Source: an uncultured Methylophilaceae bacterium | GTDB lineage: Bacteria > Pseudomonadota > Gammaproteobacteria > Burkholderiales > Methylophilaceae | Direction of reading: 5' to 3' | Assembly: GCA_903834185.1 (NCBI GenBank) | Contig: CAILHX010000003.1 | Location: 34,902 to 98,901 of the forward strand | DNA length: 64,000 bases | Shown: piece after piece, positions 53,066 to 61,596 of the stretch | How positions within the stretch are numbered: position 1 is the stretch's first letter | Layout of the letters: each line of letters starts with the position of its first letter | Notes under the pieces: generated by a model | Seen by the model: the letters and a program-made list of their open reading frames with translations, nothing else | The model's database searches: none | Told to the model about the DNA's origin: nothing | Made by a program: the position numbers and the translations under genes

Positions 53066-54170
53066 ATGGAAGCTGAACAAGCAAACGCCATCGCCAATCA
53101 TCTGCAAGATATGCAGACGCGTAGTGCCGATCTACGGAGGTATCTTTGACTTCGATGGCAAACTGGAGCGTCTGAACGAAGTCAACCAACTCGCGGAGGA
53201 TCCGGCAATATGGAATGACGCAGAAAAGGCCCAGAGTCTGGGGCGCGAGAAAAAATCGCTGGAGGGCGTGGTACTGATTTTGCTGAAAGTCTCGAATGGT
53301 CTGAAAGACGCGCAAGAGTTGTTTGAAATGGCGCGCGCAGAAGATGACGATGAAACATTGCTGGCGGTCAAGTCGGATGCTGAGTTAATAGAGAAGGATG
53401 TGGCCCATCTGGAATTCCGCCGCATGTTTTCCAATGCCATGGATCCCAACAATTGTTTCCTTGAGTTTCAATCCGGTAGCGGCGGTACCGAGGCGCAGGA
53501 TTGGGCAGGCATGCTATTCCGTATGTATATGCGCTACTGTGAACGCAAGGGTTTTACCGTAGAGGTATTGGAAGAAACCGAGGGCGATATTGCCGGAATC
53601 AAAGGCGCATCCATCAAAGTATCGGGAGATTATGCCTACGGCACATTACGTACCGAAAGCGGGGTACACCGTCTGGTGCGTAAATCACCTTTCGATTCCA
53701 ATGCCAAACGCCATACTTCCTTCGCCAGCGTACAGGTTTTTCCTGAAGTGGATGATTCGATAGAAGTAGATATCAACCCGGCCGACCTGCGCATAGATAC
53801 ATATCGCGCTTCCGGTGCTGGTGGTCAGCACATCAATAAAACCGACTCTGCCGTGCGCATTACCCATCTTCCCACCAACACAGTGGTGCAATGCCAGAAT
53901 GACCGTTCGCAGCACCGCAACCGCGCCGAAGCCATGGCCATGTTGAAAGCGCAGTTATATGCGTTAGAGTTACGCAAGCGCAATGAAGAAAAACAAGCGC
54001 TGGAAGATGCCAAGACCGACATCGGCTGGGGGCATCAGATTCGCAGTTACGTGCTGGACCAATCGCGCATCAAGGATTTGCGTACCAATGTTGAAATCGG
54101 TAATACACAAGCGGTGCTGGACGGTGATCTCGATCCGTTCATCAGCGAAAGTCTGAAACAAGGGGTTTAA
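53066..54170 (+). CDS. prfB: Peptide chain release factor 2, with programmed +1 frameshift
   Basis: RF2 reads UAA/UGA. The gene starts at ATG 53066 and runs 27 codons to an in-frame TGA (53147-53149); continuing in the +1 frame from GAC at 53148 gives 340 more residues, 367 in total. Domain 3 holds [16 protein letters not shown] (GGQ, peptidyl-tRNA hydrolysis) and domain 2 holds [14 protein letters not shown] (SPF stop-codon tripeptide). The interruption is the autoregulatory site known from E. coli and not an error. lysS follows 1 bp after the stop. Confidence 0.96.
53136..53150 (+). promoter_or_regulatory. RF2 programmed +1 frameshift site
   Basis: GGAGG-TAT-CTT-TGA-C: an internal Shine-Dalgarno-like GGAGG just ahead of the slippery CTT and a TGA stop followed by C. 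This is the conserved prfB layout; low RF2 promotes slippage and so restores RF2. Confidence 0.93.
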
Positions 54171-54171
54171 A

Positions 54172-55677
54172 TTGAACGAGCAACCGGAATCAACCATCGT
54201 ACAAGACGAAAATCATGTCATCGCCGAACGTCGTGAGAAACTAAAGGCCATACGCGAACACGGCGTGGCTTTTCCAAACGACTTCAAGCGTACGCATCTG
54301 GCGGGCGATCTGCATGTCAAATATGGCGAGAAAGCCGGCGAAGAGCTGGAATCAGAACAAGTCCGTGTGGCTGTCGCCGGCCGCATGATGTTAAAGCGGG
54401 TGATGGGCAAAGCCAGCTTTGCTACCTTGCAGGATGTAAGCGGGCGCATCCAGCTGTTCGTTTCCAAGGAAGCCATAGGCGAAGACACCTACGACGCTTT
54501 CAAGAAATGGGATATGGGCGATATCCTGGGTAGCGAAGGCGTGCTGTTCAAGACAAAAACCGGTGAGTTATCGGTGAAAGTGGACAAGCTGCGCCTGTTG
54601 TCCAAATCGTTGCGTCCGATGCCGGAAAAATTCCATGGTTTGAGTGACCAGGAGACCAAATATCGCCAGCGTTATGTAGACCTGATGATGAGCGAGGAAA
54701 CGCGTAATACCTTTATAGCGCGTAGCAAAGTCGTCGCAGAGATCAGATCGTTCATGCTGCAAAATGCTTTTCTGGAAGTAGAAACACCGATGTTGCACGC
54801 CATCCCCGGTGGTGCAGCCGCCAAGCCTTTCATGACCCATCACAACGCCCTGGATATGCAGATGTTTTTGCGCATCGCGCCGGAATTGTTCCTCAAGCGT
54901 CTGGTGGTCGGTGGTTTCGAACGTGTATTCGAGATCAACCGAAATTTCCGCAATGAAGGGTTAAGCGTCAGGCATAACCCTGAATTCACCATGATGGAGT
55001 TCTATGCTGCATATACCGACTATCAGTGGCTGATGGATTTTACCGAGCAATGCATACGTACTGCGGCCATTGCCGCGCAGGGGACAGCGACAGTGACTTA
55101 TCAGGGTCGAGAAGTCGATCTGGCCAAGCCGTTCCAGCGTTTGACCATATGTGGCGCCATTCAGAAATACGCGCCGCAGTACAGCCCTACACAACTGGAA
55201 GATGCGGCTTTCATCAAGGCTGAACTGAAAAAATTCGGGGTTGAGCCGTTGGAGCACTCGGGATTGGGTGCACTGCAATTGGCGCTATTCGAAGAAACTG
55301 CCGAATCACAATTGTGGGAACCCACCTATATCATTGATTATCCGGTCGAGGTATCTCCGCTTGCGCGTGCTTCCGATACTCAACCAGGGATTACGGAACG
55401 CTTTGAACTATTTATCACCGGACGCGAGATCGCCAATGGCTTTTCCGAGTTGAACGACCCGGAAGATCAGGCAGAGCGTTTCCGCAAACAAGTGGAAGCC
55501 AAGGATGCGGGCGACCAGGAAGCCATGCATTACGATGCCGATTATATTCGTGCGCTGGAGTACGGTATGCCGCCTGCAGGTGGCTGCGGAATAGGCATAG
55601 ACCGGCTGGTGATGCTATTGACCGATTCCCCCAGCATCCGAGATGTCATACTATTTCCACAAATGCGACCGGAATAA
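54172..55677 (+). CDS. lysS: Lysyl-tRNA synthetase (class II)
   Basis: 501 aa. N-terminal OB-fold anticodon domain ([21 protein letters not shown]) and class II core: motif 1 around [21 protein letters not shown], motif 2 [26 protein letters not shown], motif 3 [18 protein letters not shown] start at 54172 with AAGGGG 7 bp upstream, 1 bp after the prfB stop, the conserved prfB-lysS pairing. Confidence 0.97.
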   Translation: MNEQPESTIVQDENHVIAERREKLKAIREHGVAFPNDFKRTHLAGDLHVKYGEKAGEELESEQVRVAVAGRMMLKRVMGKASFATLQDVSGRIQLFVSKEAIGEDTYDAFKKWDMGDILGSEGVLFKTKTGELSVKVDKLRLLSKSLRPMPEKFHGLSDQETKYRQRYVDLMMSEETRNTFIARSKVVAEIRSFMLQNAFLEVETPMLHAIPGGAAAKPFMTHHNALDMQMFLRIAPELFLKRLVVGGFERVFEINRNFRNEGLSVRHNPEFTMMEFYAAYTDYQWLMDFTEQCIRTAAIAAQGTATVTYQGREVDLAKPFQRLTICGAIQKYAPQYSPTQLEDAAFIKAELKKFGVEPLEHSGLGALQLALFEETAESQLWEPTYIIDYPVEVSPLARASDTQPGITERFELFITGREIANGFSELNDPEDQAERFRKQVEAKDAGDQEAMHYDADYIRALEYGMPPAGGCGIGIDRLVMLLTDSPSIRDVILFPQMRPE

Positions 55678-55728
55678 GCCAGTTCTGAAGTCTACTTAGC
55701 TCTATCAGCCCAATAAATTCGGGCGCGC

Positions 55729-55760
55729 CAGCCAGTGTTGCATTTTTGCAACACTGGCTG
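55729..55760. repeat. Perfect 14-bp inverted repeat between lysS and the porin gene
   Basis: CAGCCAGTGTTGCA (55729-55742), TTTT loop, TGCAACACTGGCTG (55747-55760). No T run follows on either strand, so a standard intrinsic terminator is not indicated. It lies 12 bp before the Pho-like site. Confidence 0.75.
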
Positions 55761-55772
55761 AAACATCCCCTG

Positions 55773-55806
55773 ATGTCATCTGGTTGTCATATTACCCCCC
55801 CAAAAT
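55773..55806 (+). promoter_or_regulatory. PhoB box and -10 of the porin gene
   Basis: ATGTCAT-CTGG-TTGTCAT (55773-55790), the best direct repeat of the five, followed after exactly 10 bp by CAAAAT (55801-55806). The transcript would have a leader of about 48 nt. Confidence 0.7.
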
Positions 55807-55859
55807 GCCACGCATGCGAAACGGTTCGCTATCCATTTCTTTACTTAGGGGGTAACAAA

Positions 55860-57347
55860 ATGCAATTTAATTCCAAGCCGCGCATTATTGCGGTAGCGGT
55901 AACCAGCTTGTTTTTGCTTGGCCTGGCAACTGTTGCCAAAGCCGACTCTACCGATGATCTGCTGAAAAAGCTGCACGACAAAGGCATTCTGAATGATCAG
56001 GAGTACGATGACTTCAATTCGACTCGTGATACGGAGCAGGCTCAAAGCGCCAGTGCAAAACAAGCCGCAAACAAAGGCAAAATCAAGATCGGCAGCTTTA
56101 TTGATAACGCTACCATCTATGGTGACATCCGTGTTCGTTACGAACATCGCGATGGTGAAGATCTGGTTGTCCCTGTGTCTAATACTGAAAACCGTGATCG
56201 TGGCCGTTACAAAATCACCCTCGGTATCAAGACTGAAGCTACCAATTTCTTCTACACTGACCTAGCATTGGCAATGGGTCAAAGAGGTCGTTCGGACAAT
56301 TCTACATTTGGCGCAGCGAATATTCCTGGTGGCCAAGGCACCATTATTGGTTCCAATAACAAAGAAGTCGTTTATGTGAAGCGCGCCGTACTGGGTTGGC
56401 ATGGGCTGGACTGGCTTACCGTTGAAGCCGGTCGCGTGGCTAACCCGCTGTACACCACTGAAATGGTGTGGGACAAAGACTTGAACCTGGAAGGTTTGAC
56501 AGAACAACTTAATTACACCGTGGGTAATGCAGAGCTGTTCGGTAACTTCGGACAGTCCCTGTACAGTGGCGATGCATTGAACTTTAACAACGGTGCTGCT
56601 GATACGCCAAGTGCCTTCCTATTTGCGTGGCAGGGCGGCGCCAAGTACAAGATCAGCGATGAGCTGTCTGCTAAAGCTGCTGTGACACTTTACACTTATA
56701 CGCACGACAGCAATGCCGTATCTGGAGGTGCTGTTTCAGCAAACAGGGTGTTCTCGCCTGGTATAGGTAACGGGGCAATTGCTGCTGCTGGTTCAGGTGC
56801 GAACCTGGGTGCGATCAATGGTCTGATGCCTCTTGAAATTCCGTTCGAGCTGAACTACAAAGCATCCAGTCAGTATACTGTTTCCGGTTTCGGTGATTAC
56901 GTCAAGAACCTGGATGGCAGTGATCGTCAAAAAGCAGCGTGTAATGCTGGTCTGGTTGGCAACTACAATGCCGCAGCTAGAACTGCCGTCTGTAATGGAG
57001 GTACGGATGACAACGCCTGGCTGTTGGGTGCAGGTCTGAAGTACGCTCAGGGTAAAGAAGCTGCCGCAGGCGACTGGCAAGCCAGAATCTGGTGGCAATC
57101 TGTCGGTGTCTACGCGCTTGACCCGAACACAGTGGATTCCGATTTCATGGATTCACGTTTGAACATGGAAGGTGTCGTGTTCAAGGCTCAGTACAACGTT
57201 GAAGATAACGTATTCCTGAACGTTGCAGCAGGTCATGCCAGCCGTAAGAATAAGAATCTGTCGGCCACTTCAACCGCTGGTAACGACATGAACCTGAACC
57301 TTGATAACTTCAACATTTATCAAATGGACCTGACCTACAAGTTCTAA
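55860..57347 (+). CDS. Outer-membrane porin, probably phosphate-starvation induced
   Basis: 495 aa. ATG 55860 has AGGGGGT 7 bp upstream and opens a signal peptide (LFLLGLATVAKA before DSTDD). An N-terminal helical region with LLKKLHDKGILNDQEYDDF precedes a beta-barrel rich in alternating aromatic/polar strands (ATIYGDIRVRYEHRD, FFYTDLALAMG), ending in YQMDLTYKF with the C-terminal Phe recognised by the BAM complex. The family appears to be that of putative porins. Its Pho-type promoter suggests phosphate or phospho-ester uptake; I cannot show selectivity from sequence. Confidence 0.85.
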   Translation: MQFNSKPRIIAVAVTSLFLLGLATVAKADSTDDLLKKLHDKGILNDQEYDDFNSTRDTEQAQSASAKQAANKGKIKIGSFIDNATIYGDIRVRYEHRDGEDLVVPVSNTENRDRGRYKITLGIKTEATNFFYTDLALAMGQRGRSDNSTFGAANIPGGQGTIIGSNNKEVVYVKRAVLGWHGLDWLTVEAGRVANPLYTTEMVWDKDLNLEGLTEQLNYTVGNAELFGNFGQSLYSGDALNFNNGAADTPSAFLFAWQGGAKYKISDELSAKAAVTLYTYTHDSNAVSGGAVSANRVFSPGIGNGAIAAAGSGANLGAINGLMPLEIPFELNYKASSQYTVSGFGDYVKNLDGSDRQKAACNAGLVGNYNAAARTAVCNGGTDDNAWLLGAGLKYAQGKEAAAGDWQARIWWQSVGVYALDPNTVDSDFMDSRLNMEGVVFKAQYNVEDNVFLNVAAGHASRKNKNLSATSTAGNDMNLNLDNFNIYQMDLTYKF

Positions 57348-57375
57348 TAGCAGGTCATCGCAATCTCGCTGTATA

Positions 57376-57426
57376 GCACGGTATTTGCCGTGCACCTGAA
57401 AGCCCGCTCTCGTAGCGGGCTTTTTT
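57376..57426 (+). terminator. Terminator of the porin gene, preceded by a second hairpin
   Basis: AGCCCGCT (57401-57408), 5-nt loop, AGCGGGCT (57414-57421), then TTTTTT: a textbook terminator. A smaller hairpin GCACGG/CCGTGC (57376-57393) lies just before it. Confidence 0.92.
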
Positions 57427-57446
57427 GTAGCTAAAGCTTCATCCGA

Positions 57447-57480
57447 TTTTAACCTTTCTGTAACTTGCCCCAGCTAAATT
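57447..57480 (+). promoter_or_regulatory. PhoB box and -10 of the olsB-like gene
   Basis: TTTTAAC-CTTT-CTGTAAC (57447-57464), then 10 bp, then TAAATT (57475-57480), a good -10. Located after the porin terminator, so the downstream gene has its own promoter. Confidence 0.65.
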
Positions 57481-57510
57481 GCACACATATTGTTAGAGAA
57501 AGGGCGCAGT

Positions 57511-58260
57511 ATGTTGCAGCAAATTTCACAGGTTGCCTTACAGCACGAAAAACCATCACTGTATTTCAGTTTTGCCAGATCGCCTGCCGAAGTGGCTGAG
57601 GCACAAAGATTACGTTACAAGGTATTTGCAGAAGAGATGGGTGCGCAGCTGGACGGTCACGATGGCCTGGATAAGGATGGATTCGATGCATATTGCGAAC
57701 ACTTGCTGGTGCGTGATTCAGATAGCGGTGAAGTCGTCGGTACTTATCGCATCATGGATCCCTACATGGCGAATGAGGCAGGTGGTTACTATTCTGCAGG
57801 TGAATTCGATTTGTCACGCCTGATGCATCTGGCGCCTTCCATGGTCGAAGTCGGGCGTTCCTGCGTACATCCGGATTATCGTAGCGGCTCTACCATCAGT
57901 TTGTTATGGGCGGGTTTGGCCAAGTACATGCTGACTCATAATTATGAGTACCTGATCGGTTGCGCCAGCATGGGTATGGCAGATGGCGGACATCAGGCAG
58001 CAAGCCTGTACCGCACCATCAAGGAAAAGTATCTGTCTCCACTGGAGTATCGGGTATTCCCTCACTGCCCGTTGCCTTTGGAAGCGTTGCAACAGGATGT
58101 AGTGACGGCTTGCCCGCCGCTGCTGAAAGGTTATTTACGCCTGGGCGCTTATATTTGCGGTGCGCCGCATTGGGATGCCGATTTTAATACAGCAGACTTT
58201 CTGGTGATGTTGCCTATTTCACGCATGAATCCACGGTATGCAGAACATTTCATGAAGTAG
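57511..58260 (+). CDS. olsB: OlsB-type ornithine N-acyltransferase (GNAT-like)
   Basis: 249 aa. The N-acyltransferase pattern is clear: AQRLRYKVFAEEMGA, FDAYCEHLLVRD, VVGTYRIM, GGYYSAGEFDLSRL, EVGRSCVHPDYRSG, LLWAGLAKYM, YLIGCASM. These match OlsB, which moves a 3-hydroxyacyl group from ACP to ornithine as first step to phosphate-free ornithine lipids. The ATG at 57511 has AAGGG 6 bp upstream. A second acyltransferase (OlsA) is not in the window. Related acyltransferases of exosortase systems are the main alternative; the Pho-type promoter favours OlsB. Confidence 0.82.
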   Translation: MLQQISQVALQHEKPSLYFSFARSPAEVAEAQRLRYKVFAEEMGAQLDGHDGLDKDGFDAYCEHLLVRDSDSGEVVGTYRIMDPYMANEAGGYYSAGEFDLSRLMHLAPSMVEVGRSCVHPDYRSGSTISLLWAGLAKYMLTHNYEYLIGCASMGMADGGHQAASLYRTIKEKYLSPLEYRVFPHCPLPLEALQQDVVTACPPLLKGYLRLGAYICGAPHWDADFNTADFLVMLPISRMNPRYAEHFMK

Positions 58261-58290
58261 ATTCGAAGAAGACAGTTTTACCTCCCCCTC

Positions 58291-58316
58291 GCCCGCTTTT
58301 ACAGCGGGTGTTTTTT
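58291..58316 (+). terminator. Terminator of the olsB-like gene
   Basis: CCCGCT (58292-58297), 5-nt loop, AGCGGG (58303-58308), then TGTTTTTT. Confidence 0.88.
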
Positions 58317-58358
58317 AGTACTTTCGCCCTTTTACACCTGTTGCACAATTCAAAACCT

Positions 58359-58402
58359 AAACATCTCCCGGACTAGAATGTACTTAGTCATTGGAGATGT
58401 TT
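58359..58402. repeat. Long imperfect inverted repeat after olsB
   Basis: Outer arms AAACATCTCC and GGAGATGTTT are perfect (58359-58368, 58393-58402); inside them GACTA and TAGTC (58371-58375, about 58385-58389) pair as well. No gene covers it. It marks the change to AT-rich sequence and could be a structured RNA element, an operator or an integration-associated repeat. Confidence 0.6.
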
Positions 58403-58712
58403 ATCGGCAGTTATCACTCAGTTTCCATACAACAAAAATCAGCCCCCACGAGAACTAATTATTAGGCTAATGATTATTTTTAAGTGGTTTCTATACATAT
58501 CAATCACGACATGTATAGTTTTTGCGATTTTCTATACACATCGAGTATCTACGCCAGTTTAACTGGTGTATTTTCAAGACAACACCTTAGTTTGCATACA
58601 CTATGAATACATTTAGGGCGATGTGATCAATTACTCCAACATGCCCTGCAGTCACCTTTTGGCTGTATTATCGTTAAAGCTTTATTTGTTCGTATCTACA
58701 GCGGGATTAATT
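58403..58712. other. AT-rich non-coding region with further palindromes
   Basis: About 310 bp without a credible gene. It contains TAATTATTAG-G-CTAATGATTA (58456-58476, one mismatch); CTATACAT facing ATGTATAG (58491-58498 and 58511-58518) with a third copy CTATACAC at 58532; and CCAGTT-T-AACTGG (58554-58566). Repeated CTATACA units before the nuclease gene look like a repressor operator. Confidence 0.5.
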
Positions 58713-60182
58713 ATGATCTCTGCAACCCAAATATACGATTACGTCCAATGCCCGCATCGCGTAGATCTGGATCTATTTGGGAATCTTGCGCTTCGTGATG
58801 AGCCAAACGCATTCGTTGAGTTACTTTGGGAACAAGGAGTCACTCACGAAAATACTCTCGCCTCTTTACTACCAATCACTACGAATCTTAAAGATTTTCC
58901 CCTTGCTGACCGAGAGCAAGGAACACTTGCGGCCATGCAACGGAGAGATCCCCTTATCTATGGTGGACGCCTTACTTCTGGTGACCTCGTTGGCGAACCT
59001 GACTTATTGGAATTGCGTGGCAATGGTTATATCCCGGGTGATATCAAGTCGGGTTCTGGATTTGAAGGTGATGAAAGCGATGGGAAACTGAAAGAGCACT
59101 ATGCTGTGCAACTTGCCCATTATGTCCTGATACTGGAACAATTGGACTTTGGCGATGGCACGCATGAGGCCTTCGTGATTGATCGAGCAGGTGACAGAGT
59201 CCCATATTGTCTGGATGACTCAAAAGGAGTCAGAACACCAGAGACTTGGTGGGATATCTATCAGCAAGCACTGGCTGAAGTCAGAGAAATCGTTCAGCAA
59301 ACGCAACAAACATTAGGAGCACTCAGCTCCGTGTGCAAGTTATGTCATTGGTACTCACACTGTAAAGCGGTGCTAATCGCCAATGATGACCTAACCCTTG
59401 TTGCGGAACTTGGCCGAACCAAGCGAGATGTGATGATGCATGATGTCCCCAATGTGGCAACCCTTGCGGTTTCAGATCCAACAGCATTTTTTAATGGCAA
59501 GAAGACCATATTTTCGGGAATTGGTCAGGACAGTTTGAGCAAGTTCCATGCACGGGCACAGCTGCTTTCCACGCCTGGCGCTTCCGCCTACTTGACAGGG
59601 GTTGTCAATCTGCCTATCGCCACAAAGGAAGTTTATTTTGACATTGAAGCGGATCCGATGCGCGATATTGTCTATCTACATGGCTTCGTTGAACGCTTAC
59701 ATGGTGACGCAACTACAGCACGGTTTAACCCATTTTTTGCGGATGGTATTGAGCCATTGGAAGAAGAGGCAGTATTCCGTAAGGCATGGGAGTATCTGGT
59801 GTTACGAGTGCAGGATTCCACTATTTACTATTACTCCAAGTACGAGCGCACCGCTTATCGTAAGTTGGCCGAGAAGTACCCCACAGTGTGTTCAGTGGAC
59901 GAAGTGAACGCACTGTTTGCACTTCCAGCAATGATAGATCTGTATTTTGATGTGGTGAAGAAACATACGGAATGGCCTACTTATGACCAATCTATCAAAA
60001 CGCTAGCACAACATCTGGGTTTCCAGTGGCGTGATTCAAACCCTTCTGGTGCCGCCTCTATTGAGTGGTATCACCAATGGATTGAATCCAATGACCCTGC
60101 TATCAAACAACGCATACTTGATTACAACGAAGATGACTGTTTAGCAACAGGGATAGTTGTGGATGGAATTAAGCAATTGTAG
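58713..60182 (+). CDS. TM0106-type RecB/Cas4-like nuclease fused to RNase H-like exonuclease
   Basis: 489 aa. N-terminal PD-(D/E)xK nuclease with catalytic residues in GEPDLLEL (Asp ~97) and GDIKSG (Asp ~110, Lys ~112). Four cysteines, one near the start (QCPHR, ~13) and three in CKLCHWYSHC (~208, 211, 217), have the Cas4/AddB layout for a 4Fe-4S cluster. The C-terminal half is a DEDD RNase H-like exonuclease: YFDIEADPMRD, YYYSKYERTAYRKL, and DYNEDDC near the end. Such fused proteins are known but have no settled role. Start at 58713 is chosen because MISATQIYDYVQCP is the family N-terminus. Confidence 0.85.
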   Translation: MISATQIYDYVQCPHRVDLDLFGNLALRDEPNAFVELLWEQGVTHENTLASLLPITTNLKDFPLADREQGTLAAMQRRDPLIYGGRLTSGDLVGEPDLLELRGNGYIPGDIKSGSGFEGDESDGKLKEHYAVQLAHYVLILEQLDFGDGTHEAFVIDRAGDRVPYCLDDSKGVRTPETWWDIYQQALAEVREIVQQTQQTLGALSSVCKLCHWYSHCKAVLIANDDLTLVAELGRTKRDVMMHDVPNVATLAVSDPTAFFNGKKTIFSGIGQDSLSKFHARAQLLSTPGASAYLTGVVNLPIATKEVYFDIEADPMRDIVYLHGFVERLHGDATTARFNPFFADGIEPLEEEAVFRKAWEYLVLRVQDSTIYYYSKYERTAYRKLAEKYPTVCSVDEVNALFALPAMIDLYFDVVKKHTEWPTYDQSIKTLAQHLGFQWRDSNPSGAASIEWYHQWIESNDPAIKQRILDYNEDDCLATGIVVDGIKQL

Positions 60183-60288
60183 CCATAAGCGTTAATTTAT
60201 AGTTCGCAGTAATTAATTCTATTCATTGCCTTATCTCCACGCTTGTAGCCTTCGTTTTGCAGTTTATGCGCAACTTCTTTGAGAATTT

Positions 60289-61569
60289 ATGAAAACTACA
60301 GTTAAGTCGGTACTGGGCGGCCTGAAACAACTGAACGATGAAGTGCTGGTTCCCGGTGATATAGTGCTCACAACTGCTACTGCGGCCGTTAGCAAGGGAG
60401 TGCGGCTAATAACTCGTAGCGATATTTCGCATGCGATGGTATATGTAGAGGATCGATCCGTCATTGACGCGACCTTCGAAGGTGTTCACGCCCGCAATAC
60501 GCAGCGGGTATTTTTCGAGGGGCACTGCTCGGTGCACGTACTTCGTTTGCAAACTGGTATCTCCGATGCACAACTCAATGCTGTTATAACGTATTTGCGC
60601 GGGCATATTGGCACGGAATACTCGATCAAAGAAGCAATGCTGACGGCGATAGGTGGTGCGCATCAATGGAGCAAGAAGCAATTTTGCTCGCGACTTGTCG
60701 CACAAGCCTTCTCCTCCGCTGGGATTCAACTAGTCCCCGATCCAAATTTCTGCTCTCCCGCCGATCTAAAGGAAAGTCTGTTCCTCTCTACTGTACCGAA
60801 TGCAACCTTACTGGTGACGGCTGAAGAAGCTGTAAGATGGGAAGGGAACGAAGATGTTACTCAACGCATGCGAGACTCTATCAACTTGGTTCTCCGTGGC
60901 GCCCGCAAAAAAGACAAAGATATACAAACATTCGATGATCTTGATCGACACCTAGTAAATCATCCAGAGCAAGATGACTACTTCTGCAGATTGCTTGAGA
61001 AGTCTGGCTATCTTTCAGTATGGAAGATCGAACAGGAAAAGAACCCTTGGCATTATGATCTGGCTCGGATGAGCACCTTACCAACTGATCAAATCGAAAA
61101 CTATTGCTGGAGCGTGTTGCAAAACGAGAGAGGCGGGCCGAATCGTTATATTGTCAATCGCGGCGGATATCTTCTTTTTTTTCGACAATACGGTCTTCGG
61201 TTCTTTGGCTTGATGGAAACGTTGTATGAACATTTGGCGACCCTTCATAGACGGCGTGTAGATGTTGCAGAAATGTGGCTTGAAGATAAAGGACGTTTTA
61301 GTCGACGGGTTCCTTTACACCTCACACCTCATACGGATGAATGGTTTGTAGCTTTGGAGCAGTGGGATCCCCCCAAAGCCATGATGACGCGAATGGTTAT
61401 CGAGATTACCGGCCGTACAGATGTTTGCTCGGTTTGTGGTGATGAACCCGCAAATGACTACTTCCTAGCGGTAGAACATCAGCCAACCGGCGGGCCCAAC
61501 ACGCTCCGACTTTGCGACGACTGTTTACACTTCCGCCAAACAATTGGCGAGTCATTTGTACCGCTCTAA
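60289..61569 (+). CDS. YiiX-like permuted papain-fold hydrolase with extra zinc-knuckle C-terminus
   Basis: 426 aa. Residues ~15-165 resemble the YiiX/YaeF branch of the NlpC/P60 superfamily: VPGDIVLTTA, DISHAMVYV (His 48), and QFCSRLVAQAFSSAGI (Cys 133) give a His/Cys catalytic pair in permuted order. The remaining ~260 residues are unfamiliar; near the end C380/C383 (CSVC) and C409/C412 (CDDC) could bind zinc. No signal peptide, so it likely works in the cytosol. AT-rich. It sits 27 bp upstream of the next unknown gene, so the two form a probable operon. Substrate unknown. Confidence 0.75.
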   Translation: MKTTVKSVLGGLKQLNDEVLVPGDIVLTTATAAVSKGVRLITRSDISHAMVYVEDRSVIDATFEGVHARNTQRVFFEGHCSVHVLRLQTGISDAQLNAVITYLRGHIGTEYSIKEAMLTAIGGAHQWSKKQFCSRLVAQAFSSAGIQLVPDPNFCSPADLKESLFLSTVPNATLLVTAEEAVRWEGNEDVTQRMRDSINLVLRGARKKDKDIQTFDDLDRHLVNHPEQDDYFCRLLEKSGYLSVWKIEQEKNPWHYDLARMSTLPTDQIENYCWSVLQNERGGPNRYIVNRGGYLLFFRQYGLRFFGLMETLYEHLATLHRRRVDVAEMWLEDKGRFSRRVPLHLTPHTDEWFVALEQWDPPKAMMTRMVIEITGRTDVCSVCGDEPANDYFLAVEHQPTGGPNTLRLCDDCLHFRQTIGESFVPL

Positions 61570-61596
61570 TATCATACAGATAAGGGAAATTATTCC

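Noticed and set aside
53124..53149. prfB starting at an internal TTG/ATG after the TGA
   Set aside because: Would ignore the conserved frameshift site and lose the RF2 N-terminus.
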